In this document: piece by piece, positions 15,554 through 24,111 of the stretch | Layout: the number at the start of each line of letters is the position of its first letter | How positions within the stretch are numbered: position 1 is the stretch's first letter | From: an uncultured Kiritimatiellota bacterium | GTDB lineage: Bacteria > Verrucomicrobiota > Kiritimatiellia > RFP12 > UBA1067 | DNA length: 64,000 bases | NCBI GenBank assembly: GCA_934635385.1 | Contig: CAKTZI010000002.1 | Location: 1 to 64,000, forward strand | Reading direction: 5' to 3' | Program-made: the position numbers and the translations under genes | The notes under the pieces: generated by a model | The model's database searches: none | The model's input: the letters and a program-made list of their open reading frames with translations, nothing else | What the model was told of the DNA's origin: nothing

Positions 15554-17947
15554 ATGAGAAAAGCCGTGCTGAGTTTCGTTTGCCTGTCCGTCGCCACCTG
15601 CCTGTGCGCGGCGGACTGGCCTGTGCTGAAGACCTACGAGGGGGCGAACCTCGAAAAGGTGAAGATGCCGCTGGGCGGAATCGGCACGGGGACGATCTCG
15701 CTCTCCGGCCGAGGCGGGCTCGTGGACTGGGAGATCTTCAACGAGCCGGCGAAGGGCTTCGTCCCGGCGACGAGCTACCTCTGGCCGCCGGTCTACAATC
15801 CGGCGTTCGCCCTGCGGTGCGAGACGGCGGACGGGCGCCGCGTCGCGCGTCTGCTGGAAGGGCCCGTGCCGCTTTCGGAATACGAGGGCGACGTCGGGTC
15901 GCGCGCCGTCAACCAGGGCTATCCGCGTTTCGGCAAGGCCGTCTTCAAGGCCGCCTATCCGCTCGCGCAGGTCGAGCTCTCGGATGGCGGAATGCCCGTG
16001 GACGTCACGCTGGAGGCGATGAACCCGCTTGTGCCCGGCGACGCGCTCAAGAGCGGTCTGCCCGTCATTCTCCTGCGCTGGCGGCTGACGAACCGCTCGC
16101 CGTCGCGCGTCAAGGCGTCCGTCGTCGGCACGCTGGTCAACTGCTGCGGGCGCGCGCCGCGTTTCGCCGACCGCAAGACGCCCGTCGTCCGGGACGAGCG
16201 CCGTGTCGAGAAGGGTGGCCTCACGGGCGTTTGCCTTTCGGGCCGCCAGGTTGACGCACGGAAGTTCCGGCTGCTGGGCGGCGAGATCGCCAACGCGGCG
16301 GATGGCGAGTTCGGGCTGTTCGTGCCGGATGGGGCTGGCGCGGTCTCGACGGCGACGGATGTCCGCGAGCCCGGCTGGGGCGTCGGCATGGATCGGTTCT
16401 GGTCGCGTTTCGTCGCGCGGGGCGACGTGGCGGACACGGACGCGCAGGACGCCTCGGCGACGCAGAAGCTGCCGCTCGCCCAGCTCGCCGTCGCCGTCGA
16501 GCTCGCGCCGGGCGAGACGAAGGACGTGCCGTTCATCCTGGCGTGGCGCTTCCCGAACCGCTTCGGCTGGGAGTGGAATCATGAGGAGGACGTCGCCGAC
16601 CATGTGCTGGGCAACTGGTATGCGACACGCTTCGCCTCGGCGGCGGAGGCCGCCGCCGCGTTTGTGCGCGACCTGCCGGAACTGGAGGCGGCGACGGTGG
16701 CGTTCGTCCGGCGCGTCCTTGCGGCGGACGCCCCCGCCGTCGTGAAGGAGGCCGCGCTCTTCAACCTCTCGACGCTGCGCACGGAGACGTGCTTTCGGAC
16801 GGCGGATGGGAACTTCTACGGCTGGGAAGGATGCCTCGACGGCGAGGGCAGCTGCTACGGCAACTGCACGCACGTGTGGGGCTACGAACACGCCCTCGTC
16901 GACCTGTGGCCGGAACTCGCGCGGTCGATGCTGGACAACGCCTTTGGCGCGCAGCTCGCGGCGAATGGGCACATGCGCTTTCGTGTCCGGCTGCCGCTGG
17001 CGGACAACGCGAAGGATCTCGGGGTCGCGTGCGCCGACGGGCAGATGCAGTGCGTCGTCAAGGCGCTCGAATACGTGCGGAAGACGGGCGACCGCGACTG
17101 GCTGCGGAAGACGTGGCCGTCCATTCGCCGGGCGCTTGCGTTCGCGTGGATTCCCGGCGGCTGGGACGCCGACCGGGACGGGGTCATGGAGGGTTGCCAG
17201 CACAACACGATGGACGTCGAGTACTATGGCCCGAATCCGCAGATGGAATTCGTCTACCTGGCTGCGCTGGAGGCCGCCGCGCAGATGGCCGAGACATGCG
17301 ACGACCGCGCGTTTGCGGAGACCTGCCGCGAGCTGAAGCGGCGCGGGGCGGCGTGGACGGAGACGAACCTGTTCAACGGGGCGTACTACGAACATCGCGT
17401 GACGCCGCCCCAAGGGCCGGTGGCCGACGGCTTGCAGATGGGTGCGCGGACGGCGGAAGAGCTGTCCGACCCGAACTTCCAGCTGGGCGCCGGCTGCCTC
17501 GTCGACCAGCTGCTGGGCGACTTCTCCGCACAGGCCGCCGGGCTTGCCCCGGTCGCCGACGCCGCGCACGCGAAGACGGCTCTTGCGACGGTCGTGGCGC
17601 GCTGCCGCCAGCGGAGCGACGTGACGTTCAATCCGATGCGCTCCTATGCGCTCGGCGACGAGATGTCGCTGAAGATGGCGTGGTATCCCGAAGACCGCTT
17701 CCCGCGTTCGCCGTTCCCGTATTATCGCGAGACGATGACGGGGTTCGAGTACGTGGTCGCCGCGCTCTTGGCGTGGAACGGCGACCGGACGGAGGCCGAG
17801 CGGGTCGTCCGCGACGTGCGCGACCGCTACGACGGACGCAAGCGCAACCCGTTCGACGAGGCCGAGTGCGGTCACCACTATGTCCGCGCGCTCGCGGCCT
17901 GGACAGTCCTGCGGGCGATGGATCCGAAGTTCACCGGCATGCCGTGA
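15554..17947 (+). CDS. GH116-family glycosidase (DUF608, non-lysosomal glucosylceramidase-like)
   Basis: 797 residues from ATG 15554, chosen because a signal peptide follows at once (MRKAVLSFVCLSVATCLCAA) and the promoter lies just upstream. The N-terminal beta domain (about 20-300) opens with the family signature PLGGIGTGTISLSGRGGLVD. The (alpha/alpha)6 catalytic domain (about 400-790) includes CLDGEGSCYGNCTHVWGYEH and DGVMEGCQHNTMDVEYYGPN, the regions that hold the catalytic carboxylates in GH116. Length fits bacterial members. Secreted or periplasmic, it probably releases glucose, xylose or GlcNAc from beta-glycosides. It is transcribed on its own, between the island and the surface protein at 18156. 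Confidence 0.85.
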   Translation: MRKAVLSFVCLSVATCLCAADWPVLKTYEGANLEKVKMPLGGIGTGTISLSGRGGLVDWEIFNEPAKGFVPATSYLWPPVYNPAFALRCETADGRRVARLLEGPVPLSEYEGDVGSRAVNQGYPRFGKAVFKAAYPLAQVELSDGGMPVDVTLEAMNPLVPGDALKSGLPVILLRWRLTNRSPSRVKASVVGTLVNCCGRAPRFADRKTPVVRDERRVEKGGLTGVCLSGRQVDARKFRLLGGEIANAADGEFGLFVPDGAGAVSTATDVREPGWGVGMDRFWSRFVARGDVADTDAQDASATQKLPLAQLAVAVELAPGETKDVPFILAWRFPNRFGWEWNHEEDVADHVLGNWYATRFASAAEAAAAFVRDLPELEAATVAFVRRVLAADAPAVVKEAALFNLSTLRTETCFRTADGNFYGWEGCLDGEGSCYGNCTHVWGYEHALVDLWPELARSMLDNAFGAQLAANGHMRFRVRLPLADNAKDLGVACADGQMQCVVKALEYVRKTGDRDWLRKTWPSIRRALAFAWIPGGWDADRDGVMEGCQHNTMDVEYYGPNPQMEFVYLAALEAAAQMAETCDDRAFAETCRELKRRGAAWTETNLFNGAYYEHRVTPPQGPVADGLQMGARTAEELSDPNFQLGAGCLVDQLLGDFSAQAAGLAPVADAAHAKTALATVVARCRQRSDVTFNPMRSYALGDEMSLKMAWYPEDRFPRSPFPYYRETMTGFEYVVAALLAWNGDRTEAERVVRDVRDRYDGRKRNPFDEAECGHHYVRALAAWTVLRAMDPKFTGMP

Positions 17948-18017
17948 CTTCAGTGGATTTCGCTTCTGTTGTCAAAGGAAAACAGCCGGTTCGAGGCGCT
18001 GTTGGCACGGGCGGCAC

Positions 18018-18047
18018 TTGACAGGGAGCCGTCAGAAATGGTATTGT
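18018..18047 (+). promoter_or_regulatory. sigma-70 promoter of the 18156 surface-protein gene
   Basis: TTGACA (18018-18023) and TGG-TATTGT (-10 at 18042-18047, with extended TG at 18039-18040) have an 18-bp spacer. The leader before ATG 18156 would be about 100 nt. Nothing else is recognised between 17948 and 18155. Confidence 0.55.
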
Positions 18048-18155
18048 TTCACCTGTCGGTGGGGGTGCATCGTGCGCCCCTTGAGTTCTCGTGTGCGTTT
18101 GCTTGCGTGTCGGTTCACTCGTCAGGCCTGTCGATACAGGCGGAAGGAGCAGGAT

Positions 18156-20972
18156 ATGAAGGTCGCTCGAATGAGTCTCGGGAGTCTTGGCGCGTTCACG
18201 CTCAGCGCGTGTGCCGCCTGTCTGGTCCACGCCTCGACATGGATGGTGTCATTCGATCCGGCCGCGCCAGTCAACACGAACGGGTGGGACTTGTCCCAGT
18301 CAAGTGCGCAGGAAAAGACATCGCAATCTCCTGCCGGACGAAAGCTCGCCCCCAAGAACAAGGGTGACACGTCCGTTATTGAAAGTCCCGTTCATTCGGC
18401 ACGCATCCGTGCCGTCTCGCTCGCGTTCAAGTGCGTTGGCGTAAAGGGTGGGAACTCGTCAAAAGTCGAAGTCTTCGGTCGCGCCGCAACAGGCACCGAC
18501 TACCGGATTCTCTTTTCCGAACCGACGCTTCCCGGCTCGCCGACAAATCTCTGCTCCAGTTCCTACGTGACGCCGCTGGCCGATTTCGACTGCCGACAGG
18601 TCAAGATTGCCTACACGAAAGACAGCGGAAACCTGGTCGTATCCTCCGTGGCCTTTGAGGATGACGCGATTCGCGCCGAGCCGCCGACGAACCTGCGCAC
18701 GGCGGTCGTGGACGACGGGGCCCGTCGCGTGCGCGTGAGCTGGGATCTTGCGGAAGGCCTTTCAGAAAGCGAATGGCGCACGTTCACCACCGCGACCGTC
18801 GGCGGCATCGACGAGTCCGAGACGCTGTGGCGTGAGTCGTTCGACGGCGTGCCCGCCGTGACGGCGACGAAGCTGCTGAACGCGGAAACCTTTGCCGCGC
18901 TCGGCTTCGACAGCTGGGAAGCGGAGACTGTGCGCCAGCTGAAGGGGACGCCCGGTGCGCTGCTCATTGGGTGGAGCAAGGGTGTCGTCGGCTCGCTGAC
19001 CACACCGCCGCTTGACAGGGACATTGAGAAGGACAGTACGCTTGTGCTGCGAGCCGCGAAGCAGGAAACGAAAAGCGGCGTTCTCCCCGTCTCCGTGATT
19101 TCAGGTGTCGAGACCTCCCGAATCGCCCATGTCGCAATCACCGCGACACCAACTGATTACGTCTTGCCTCTGCCGGCGCTTGCGCAGGGCGACAGGATAC
19201 TCATCCAGTCCTGCACGAATCAGAACCAGAAGACGCTCGTCTACGACCTCGCCATCTGCGCGGCCGGAGCCTACGTGGCGGAATCCGTCGTCACGAACGC
19301 CTGTTCCGACGTGACGTCCGCCTTTGGGAACTCGGCCGAGGTGACCGTGCCGACGGACGGCACGAACCTCTGGCTGGAGGCGCGCACGGTCTACGGGGGC
19401 GAGCGGTCTGCATGGACGGAGCCGTTTCTCGTGACGCTGTCTAATTCGGGCGCGAGCGAAAGCGGTGGGGAGGTAGAAGATGATGATTCGTCCGGCCTCG
19501 CGGCCCCGTCGCACATCCGTGCGGGGCGTTTGCCCGACGGGAAGATTCGCGTCGGATGGGAGACGCCCGTCGGCGCGACGAACGTCCGTCTGCGCGTGTG
19601 GACGCTCGCGACATCCGGCGGCCTCGCCGCCGTGGCGAAAAACGATGTCCTCTGGCGCGAGACGTTCGCCGCCGCACCGGCCACCAACACGAGCACGAGC
19701 AAGACGAAGATCGACAATGCGGACAAATGGGAACTCTACGCCGATCTTGGCACGAACGGCTGGGACTGGGCGAACTGCAAGACCGTTTACCTGGCGACCG
19801 ACGCGGGCGCGGTGCGCGTCGGAAACACCAGCAGTTCAGGCGAACTTGTGACACGTCCGCTCGGACTCGTTGGTGAGGATCTTACGCTTGTCATAACGGC
19901 CCGCCGCGCCGCTTCAGCTGCCGGCACCGATCTGCATGCAGCGGTCATCACGGCAGAAGGCGTGACAAACGAAATGGAAACGGCCATGCTGACGGATGCG
20001 TTTACGGAGACAGCCTTGCCTGTTAACGCCCCGCTTGCCGCAACCGACGTTCTCGTACTCAGCTCGCCAATCGCCAAGAAGAGTGATTTCCGCATGAATG
20101 TCTCTGACATCGCGATTGTCCGCAATTACCTGTCCGTATCCTGTGTGACCAACGTGCTTTGCGTCACCAACCTTGGCTTGTCCGCCGCCTGCGATCTCGC
20201 GGCGGCGGACGGCTCGGAGTTTTTCGTTTCGCTGGCGGCGGAGGGTGCGGACGGGCTGAGCAGCGACTGGACGGAGCCGCAGACGATTGACCCTGCCGCG
20301 CTCGCGGACTGGCGCGAAAGGTTCGTCACGATGAAGGGGGAGGATGTCTCGATCGGCTTCATCTCGGAAGACTTGCCGTCGCCCGACGGCAAGAGCTGGG
20401 ACGTCTCGGAATCGCCGTTCCGCTTCTTCTTGGACGGGAACGAGCGATTCGAGCTGCTGAACCGCGACGCGACGAAGCAGCTGCAAGTCGGCGTCTACGT
20501 CTGCACGAACGTCTTCGGCTCGAACTGGGCCGTGCTCGTGCCGGGTTCGCCAAACACCGTCGCCGAAGTGAAGGACGCCGAATGTCGCCTGACGATCCGC
20601 ACGGACGCCTTCGCCGCGCGCCGCCTCGAACTGTCGGGCACGTTCGCCCAGCTCAACGCGACCAACACAAATGAGAAGTCGCTGGCGCTTGAGTACCGGG
20701 CCATCCGTCCCGACGGCACGGCCAGCGACTGGACGACGATGGGCGAGTACAAGTCGACTTTCACGGCGACGGACATCGCGCCGGATCTCGCGGGCACATG
20801 GCGGGAGGTCTCGTGCGCGACCGATCTTCGCCTCCCGCGCGGATCGACGGTCGAGGCGCGCGTCTACTGCCGCAAGGCGTACGAGTCCGGGCGCGAACCT
20901 CCGCTCGGCTTCCGCGATTTCCGCGTGCGCGTCCTCGGCGTGGGGCCGAGCCTCCTGTTCGTCATCCGCTGA
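18156..20972 (+). CDS. secreted surface protein with fibronectin-like repeats
   Basis: 938 residues. I chose ATG 18156 because GGAAGGAG lies upstream and a signal peptide follows (MKVARMSLGSLGAFTLSACAACLVHA). Two homologous units are visible: about residues 170-430 (PPTNLRTAVVDDGARRVRVSW ... ETLWRESFDGVPA) and 445-680 (APSHIRAGRLPDGKIRVGW ... DVLWRETFAAAPA). Each starts with a fibronectin-III-like sandwich followed by a jelly-roll-like part. The C-terminal 250 residues form a further beta-rich region. The extreme end is RVRVLGVGPSLLFVIR, a hydrophobic segment ending in Arg like that of the 109-4107 protein. Substrate binding or cell-surface display is likely; there is no catalytic motif. Confidence 0.75.
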   Translation: MKVARMSLGSLGAFTLSACAACLVHASTWMVSFDPAAPVNTNGWDLSQSSAQEKTSQSPAGRKLAPKNKGDTSVIESPVHSARIRAVSLAFKCVGVKGGNSSKVEVFGRAATGTDYRILFSEPTLPGSPTNLCSSSYVTPLADFDCRQVKIAYTKDSGNLVVSSVAFEDDAIRAEPPTNLRTAVVDDGARRVRVSWDLAEGLSESEWRTFTTATVGGIDESETLWRESFDGVPAVTATKLLNAETFAALGFDSWEAETVRQLKGTPGALLIGWSKGVVGSLTTPPLDRDIEKDSTLVLRAAKQETKSGVLPVSVISGVETSRIAHVAITATPTDYVLPLPALAQGDRILIQSCTNQNQKTLVYDLAICAAGAYVAESVVTNACSDVTSAFGNSAEVTVPTDGTNLWLEARTVYGGERSAWTEPFLVTLSNSGASESGGEVEDDDSSGLAAPSHIRAGRLPDGKIRVGWETPVGATNVRLRVWTLATSGGLAAVAKNDVLWRETFAAAPATNTSTSKTKIDNADKWELYADLGTNGWDWANCKTVYLATDAGAVRVGNTSSSGELVTRPLGLVGEDLTLVITARRAASAAGTDLHAAVITAEGVTNEMETAMLTDAFTETALPVNAPLAATDVLVLSSPIAKKSDFRMNVSDIAIVRNYLSVSCVTNVLCVTNLGLSAACDLAAADGSEFFVSLAAEGADGLSSDWTEPQTIDPAALADWRERFVTMKGEDVSIGFISEDLPSPDGKSWDVSESPFRFFLDGNERFELLNRDATKQLQVGVYVCTNVFGSNWAVLVPGSPNTVAEVKDAECRLTIRTDAFAARRLELSGTFAQLNATNTNEKSLALEYRAIRPDGTASDWTTMGEYKSTFTATDIAPDLAGTWREVSCATDLRLPRGSTVEARVYCRKAYESGREPPLGFRDFRVRVLGVGPSLLFVIR

Positions 20973-21037
20973 TGGCGTGGCGGATGCCCGCTGACGTCCC
21001 GTCTCATTGACCCTGCGAGAGTGTGGGTAATCGAATA

Positions 21038-21046
21038 TGATATAAT
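21038..21046 (+). promoter_or_regulatory. extended -10 promoter, near-leaderless amidase gene
   Basis: TGATATAAT is a perfect TGnTATAAT. The ATG at 21053 follows only 6 bases after the hexamer, so transcription should start at or very near the start codon. Confidence 0.65.
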
Positions 21047-21052
21047 AGCGGC

Positions 21053-22018
21053 ATGATCTTCCGAGCAAGGTGCGGTGTGCGAACGAGGGCCTTACTCGCC
21101 CTCGCGCTTGCGCTTGCCTCGGTCACGGCTTCGGCCATCGACGCCTCGAACCGCTACCGCTCGCCGCGCAACCCCGAACGCAAGATCCGCGCCTCGACGG
21201 AGCTCATCGTGCTGCACACGACCGAAGCGCCCGCGCGCAGTTCCCTCAACAAGGTCTCGGATCGCGGCGAATGCCATTTCTGCGTGACGGAAGACGGCTC
21301 CGTCTACCGCATCGTCGACCGCGACCGCGTGGCGTTCCATGCGGGGCGCTCGATGTGGAACGGCAAGGAGGACGTCGACAAGTTCTCGATCGGCATCGAA
21401 TGCGTCGGCTATCACGACAAGGCGATGCCGGCTGTGCAGATCCAGGCGATCCGCACGCTCGTCAAGGAGCTGCAGGCCATGTACAGCCTGCCCGACCACA
21501 AGGTCGTCTGTCACAGCCATGTCGCCTATGGCGCGCCGAACAAGTGGCACCGCTACAGGAACCGGGGGCGCAAGCGGTGCGGCATGCTGTTCGCCATGCC
21601 GTCCGTCCGCCGCCAGCTCGACCTCAAGACGCGGCCCGCCTACGACCCGGACACGCGCGCGGGCCGGCTGAAGCAGGCCGACCCGTACCTCCAGAAGGTG
21701 CTGTACGGCAACGTCGACACGATGGCCGCCACCTATGGCGCGCCGAAGCCCGCCTCGCCGGCGCCGAAGCTCACGCCGCGCATTGCCGCGCCGAAGTCGG
21801 ACAGGAAACGTTCGCCGGCTTCTTCCCGCCCGTCGTCGGCAAAGGCGGTCGTGAAGAAAAAGACGTCCGAGCGCGCGGGCCGCGTTCACGTTGTCCGTCC
21901 GGGCGAGACGCTGAGGGTCATCTCCGGCAAGACCGGCGTGCCCCTGAGCAAGATTCGGGCCCTGAACGGGTTGCGCACTGACCGCATCCTCGTTGGGCAG
22001 AAACTGAAGCTGGAATGA
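21053..22018 (+). CDS. N-acetylmuramoyl-L-alanine amidase (Amidase_2) with LysM
   Basis: 321 residues. The N-terminus (RTRALLALALALASVTASA) is a signal peptide, so it acts on peptidoglycan in the periplasm or outside the cell. The amidase_2 domain covers about residues 35-200: VLHTTEAP gives a first zinc ligand at H55, and HSHVAYGAPNKWHRY carries the later His and catalytic region. A Pro/Ala/Lys-rich linker (about 225-275) leads to a LysM domain at about 276-321 (VHVVRPGETLRVISGKTGVP), which binds glycan chains. It is monocistronic behind its own promoter. The family assignment is firm; a role in wall turnover is inferred. Confidence 0.9.
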   Translation: MIFRARCGVRTRALLALALALASVTASAIDASNRYRSPRNPERKIRASTELIVLHTTEAPARSSLNKVSDRGECHFCVTEDGSVYRIVDRDRVAFHAGRSMWNGKEDVDKFSIGIECVGYHDKAMPAVQIQAIRTLVKELQAMYSLPDHKVVCHSHVAYGAPNKWHRYRNRGRKRCGMLFAMPSVRRQLDLKTRPAYDPDTRAGRLKQADPYLQKVLYGNVDTMAATYGAPKPASPAPKLTPRIAAPKSDRKRSPASSRPSSAKAVVKKKTSERAGRVHVVRPGETLRVISGKTGVPLSKIRALNGLRTDRILVGQKLKLE

Positions 22019-22067
22019 GGGGCGAAATGGCGGAGGCCGTGCGGTCGCCGCAGCGCATGGGCAAATT

Positions 22068-22076
22068 TGGTATAAT
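22068..22076 (+). promoter_or_regulatory. extended -10 promoter (TGGTATAAT) of the DUF3127-prmC operon
   Basis: TTTGGTATAAT at 22066-22076, with the ATG 34 bases further on after AAGGAGAAG. There is no convincing -35. Confidence 0.6.
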
Positions 22077-22110
22077 AACCCTCCTAAAAGTTTCAAGGAG
22101 AAGAAAATTC

Positions 22111-22497
22111 ATGTCACAGTTTTTCGACTACACGGGCGTCGTCGAGGAAGTCCACGAGACGCAGAGCTTCGGCTCGAACGGGTTCACCAAGCGTGAGGTC
22201 ATCATCGGCAACGACGTCGATTCGCCCTCGAAGTATCCGAACCCCGTCAAGTTCACGTTCAAGAAGGACAACTGCTCGCTGCTGGACGGCATCAAGAAGG
22301 GCCAGCGCGCGAAGATCCACTTCGTCATCGACGGCCGTCGCTGGGAAGGGCCGCGCGGCGTCCAGTTCTTTGTCGACCTCACGGGCCTCAAGATCGAGGT
22401 GCTGAATGCGGACGGCTCGTCGACCGAGCCGGTGCCCGCGCCCGCCGAACCCGATTTCCCCGCTGACGCCGGTGACGTGGACGACATGCCTTTCTAA
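22111..22497 (+). CDS. DUF3127 protein with SSB-like C-terminal tip
   Basis: 128 residues with a strong AAGGAG Shine-Dalgarno. The body (about 1-95) is a beta-rich OB-like domain of the DUF3127 type: DYTGVVEEVHETQSFGSNGF, KREVIIGNDVD, then VKFTFKKDNCSLLDGIKKGQ. A Pro/Ala linker ends in the acidic tip DVDDMPF, very like the DDDIPF tail with which SSB recruits replication and repair proteins. DNA binding is therefore plausible but not demonstrated for this family. The last 26 bases overlap the proposed GTG start of prmC, suggesting translational coupling. Confidence 0.8.
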   Translation: MSQFFDYTGVVEEVHETQSFGSNGFTKREVIIGNDVDSPSKYPNPVKFTFKKDNCSLLDGIKKGQRAKIHFVIDGRRWEGPRGVQFFVDLTGLKIEVLNADGSSTEPVPAPAEPDFPADAGDVDDMPF

Positions 22498-23347
22498 GGC
22501 CTCGGCCTTTCTCGACGCGAAGGGCGTTCCCGACGCGCAAGTCGCGGCTGAACTCCTGATGGCGCGACTGCTGAAGACGGGGCGTGGGTTCCTCACGCCC
22601 GCCCTCTGTCGCGAAGTCTCTGAACGTCAGCTGGAGGCGATGCGGCGCGGCATGGCGCGTCTCGTCAGGGGCGAGCCGATTCAGTACGTTCTCGGCGAAT
22701 GGGACTTCCGTACGCTGACGCTGACGTGCGACCGCCGCGCGCTCATACCTCGTCCCGAGACGGAGGAACTCGTCACGCGCGTCCTGCGCCACCTCACCTC
22801 TCATTCCCCATCCCTCACCTCTCATCCCTCATCCCCCTTCATCGTCGACGTCGGGACGGGCACGGGGGCGATCATCCTCGCGCTCGCGAAGGAGTTTGCG
22901 GGCGAGGCGGTGTTCCTCGGCACGGACGTGAGCGAAGACGCGATTGCGCTGGCGCGCGCGAACGCCGCGCGGTGCGGACTCGCCGAGAAGGTGAAGTTCG
23001 CGGTGGCGGACGGTCTGGACGACTTTGACGAGCCGCAGAGCGTGGACGTGATCGTGTCCAATCCGCCCTACATCGAAAGCGCGGTCTGCGAGACGCTGGA
23101 TCCGCGCGTCCGCGACTTCGAGCCGCGCCTCGCGCTGGACGGCGGCGCGGACGGCCTTGCCTTCTACGACCGCTACCTCGGCGACGCGGTGAACCTGCTC
23201 AAGCCGGGCGGAGCGGTCTTCTTCGAGATCGGCGAGAGTCAGGGCAACGCCCTGCGCCGCCTGATGGCCGACTATGGTTTCGAGAACGTCGTCGTCGAGA
23301 AGGACTTTGCGGGCCACGACCGCTACGCCTCCGCGACGCTGCCGTAA
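22472..23347 (+). CDS. prmC: peptide chain release factor N5-glutamine methyltransferase
   Basis: PrmC methylates the Gln of the GGQ motif in release factors. The protein shows a helical N-terminal domain (ASAFLDAKGVPDAQVAAELL), the linker GEPIQYVLGEWDF, the SAM-binding motif VDVGTGTGAIILALA and the catalytic NPPYIES. I chose GTG 22472, overlapping the previous gene, because it gives the usual N-terminal length (291 residues); no ATG lies nearby, and ATG 22406 would add an unrelated peptide. A Ser/Thr/His/Pro insert (residues about 107-121) encoded by a pyrimidine-rich direct repeat separates the two domains. Confidence 0.85.
   Translation: MTWTTCLSKASAFLDAKGVPDAQVAAELLMARLLKTGRGFLTPALCREVSERQLEAMRRGMARLVRGEPIQYVLGEWDFRTLTLTCDRRALIPRPETEELVTRVLRHLTSHSPSLTSHPSSPFIVDVGTGTGAIILALAKEFAGEAVFLGTDVSEDAIALARANAARCGLAEKVKFAVADGLDDFDEPQSVDVIVSNPPYIESAVCETLDPRVRDFEPRLALDGGADGLAFYDRYLGDAVNLLKPGGAVFFEIGESQGNALRRLMADYGFENVVVEKDFAGHDRYASATLP
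22792..22833. repeat. two 21-bp pyrimidine-rich direct repeats inside prmC
   Basis: 22792-22812 and 22813-22833 are near-identical (CCTCACCTCTCATYCCYCATC-type) tandem copies. They encode the low-complexity insert LTSHSPSLTSHPSS in frame, just before the methyltransferase domain. The composition is unlike the surrounding gene. Confidence 0.8.
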
Positions 23348-23403
23348 TGCCGCCGCCCGCGTGGGCCAGTCGGCTGTCGGTCTCACCGCCGCGCGCGCCT
23401 TTT

Positions 23404-23412
23404 TGGTATAAT
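23404..23412 (+). promoter_or_regulatory. extended -10 promoter of the NERD-protease pair
   Basis: TTTTTGGTATAAT with TG at 23404-23405 and TATAAT at 23407-23412; ATG 23437 lies 24 bases downstream. No -35 is evident. Confidence 0.6.
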
Positions 23413-23436
23413 TCACCTCCAAAAAATTAGGCAGAC

Positions 23437-24111
23437 ATGGCGAAGATTCATGGCATCGCAGGCGAATGGGCGCGCGTCAAGGGCATGGTCGCGGGGCTCT
23501 GGCCGCTGTTTCTCGGCGTTTTCGCGTCGGGATTCGCGCTCGCGCTCTTTCTCGTCTCGCCGCTCGTCGCGGCGACGGTGCTGGTCGCCGCGCTCGTCTG
23601 GGTGATCTACAGCCTCGTGCGCGGGCTGCGCCACGTCGAGCGGTTCTTCAAGGGCGCGCGCGGCGAGGAGAAGGTCGCGGGCATCCTCGCGAGCCTGCCG
23701 GACGCCTACCATGTCTTCAACGACTTCGCGGCCGGGCGCGCGCACGTCGATCACGTCGTCGTCGGGCCGGGCGGCGTCTTCTCGATCGAGACGAAGATGT
23801 GGCGCGGCACCGTCACGGTCGAGGACGGGCGCATCCTCCTGAACGGCCAGCTGCCGGACCGCGACCCGCTCGCGCAGACGGCCAGGGAGGCGACGCTCGT
23901 GCGCACCACGCTCGCGGCGAAGGGCTGGAAGGGTGTCGTCACGCCCGTGCTCGTCTTCGCGTCGGATTCGTTTGCGGCGCATCGTGCGGACGTGCGCGGC
24001 GTCATTGTCATCAACTCGAACGAGCTCAAGGCCGGCTTCGCGTCGGATCGCGTCGTCATTCCGCAGACGGAACTGGACCGGCTCGTCGGACTTATGGAGA
24101 TTCACGCATGA
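23437..24111 (+). CDS. membrane-anchored NERD-domain protein
   Basis: 224 residues. Two hydrophobic segments (about 18-40 and 43-60) anchor the protein. A NERD (nuclease-related) domain covers about 70-185: ARGEEKVAGILASLPDAYHV, DHVVVGPGGVFSIETKMWRG. The D...E-x-K spacing (HVDHVVV...IETK) matches the restriction-nuclease-like active site. Members may process nucleic acids, but their role is poorly known. The stop overlaps the ATG of the protease gene (ATGA), so the two are co-translated. Confidence 0.8.
   Translation: MAKIHGIAGEWARVKGMVAGLWPLFLGVFASGFALALFLVSPLVAATVLVAALVWVIYSLVRGLRHVERFFKGARGEEKVAGILASLPDAYHVFNDFAAGRAHVDHVVVGPGGVFSIETKMWRGTVTVEDGRILLNGQLPDRDPLAQTAREATLVRTTLAAKGWKGVVTPVLVFASDSFAAHRADVRGVIVINSNELKAGFASDRVVIPQTELDRLVGLMEIHA

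Noticed and set aside
18000..18025. Sigma-54 promoter (TTGGCACGG) before the 18156 gene
   Set aside because: No TTGC element at the correct spacing; the sigma-70 elements fit better.
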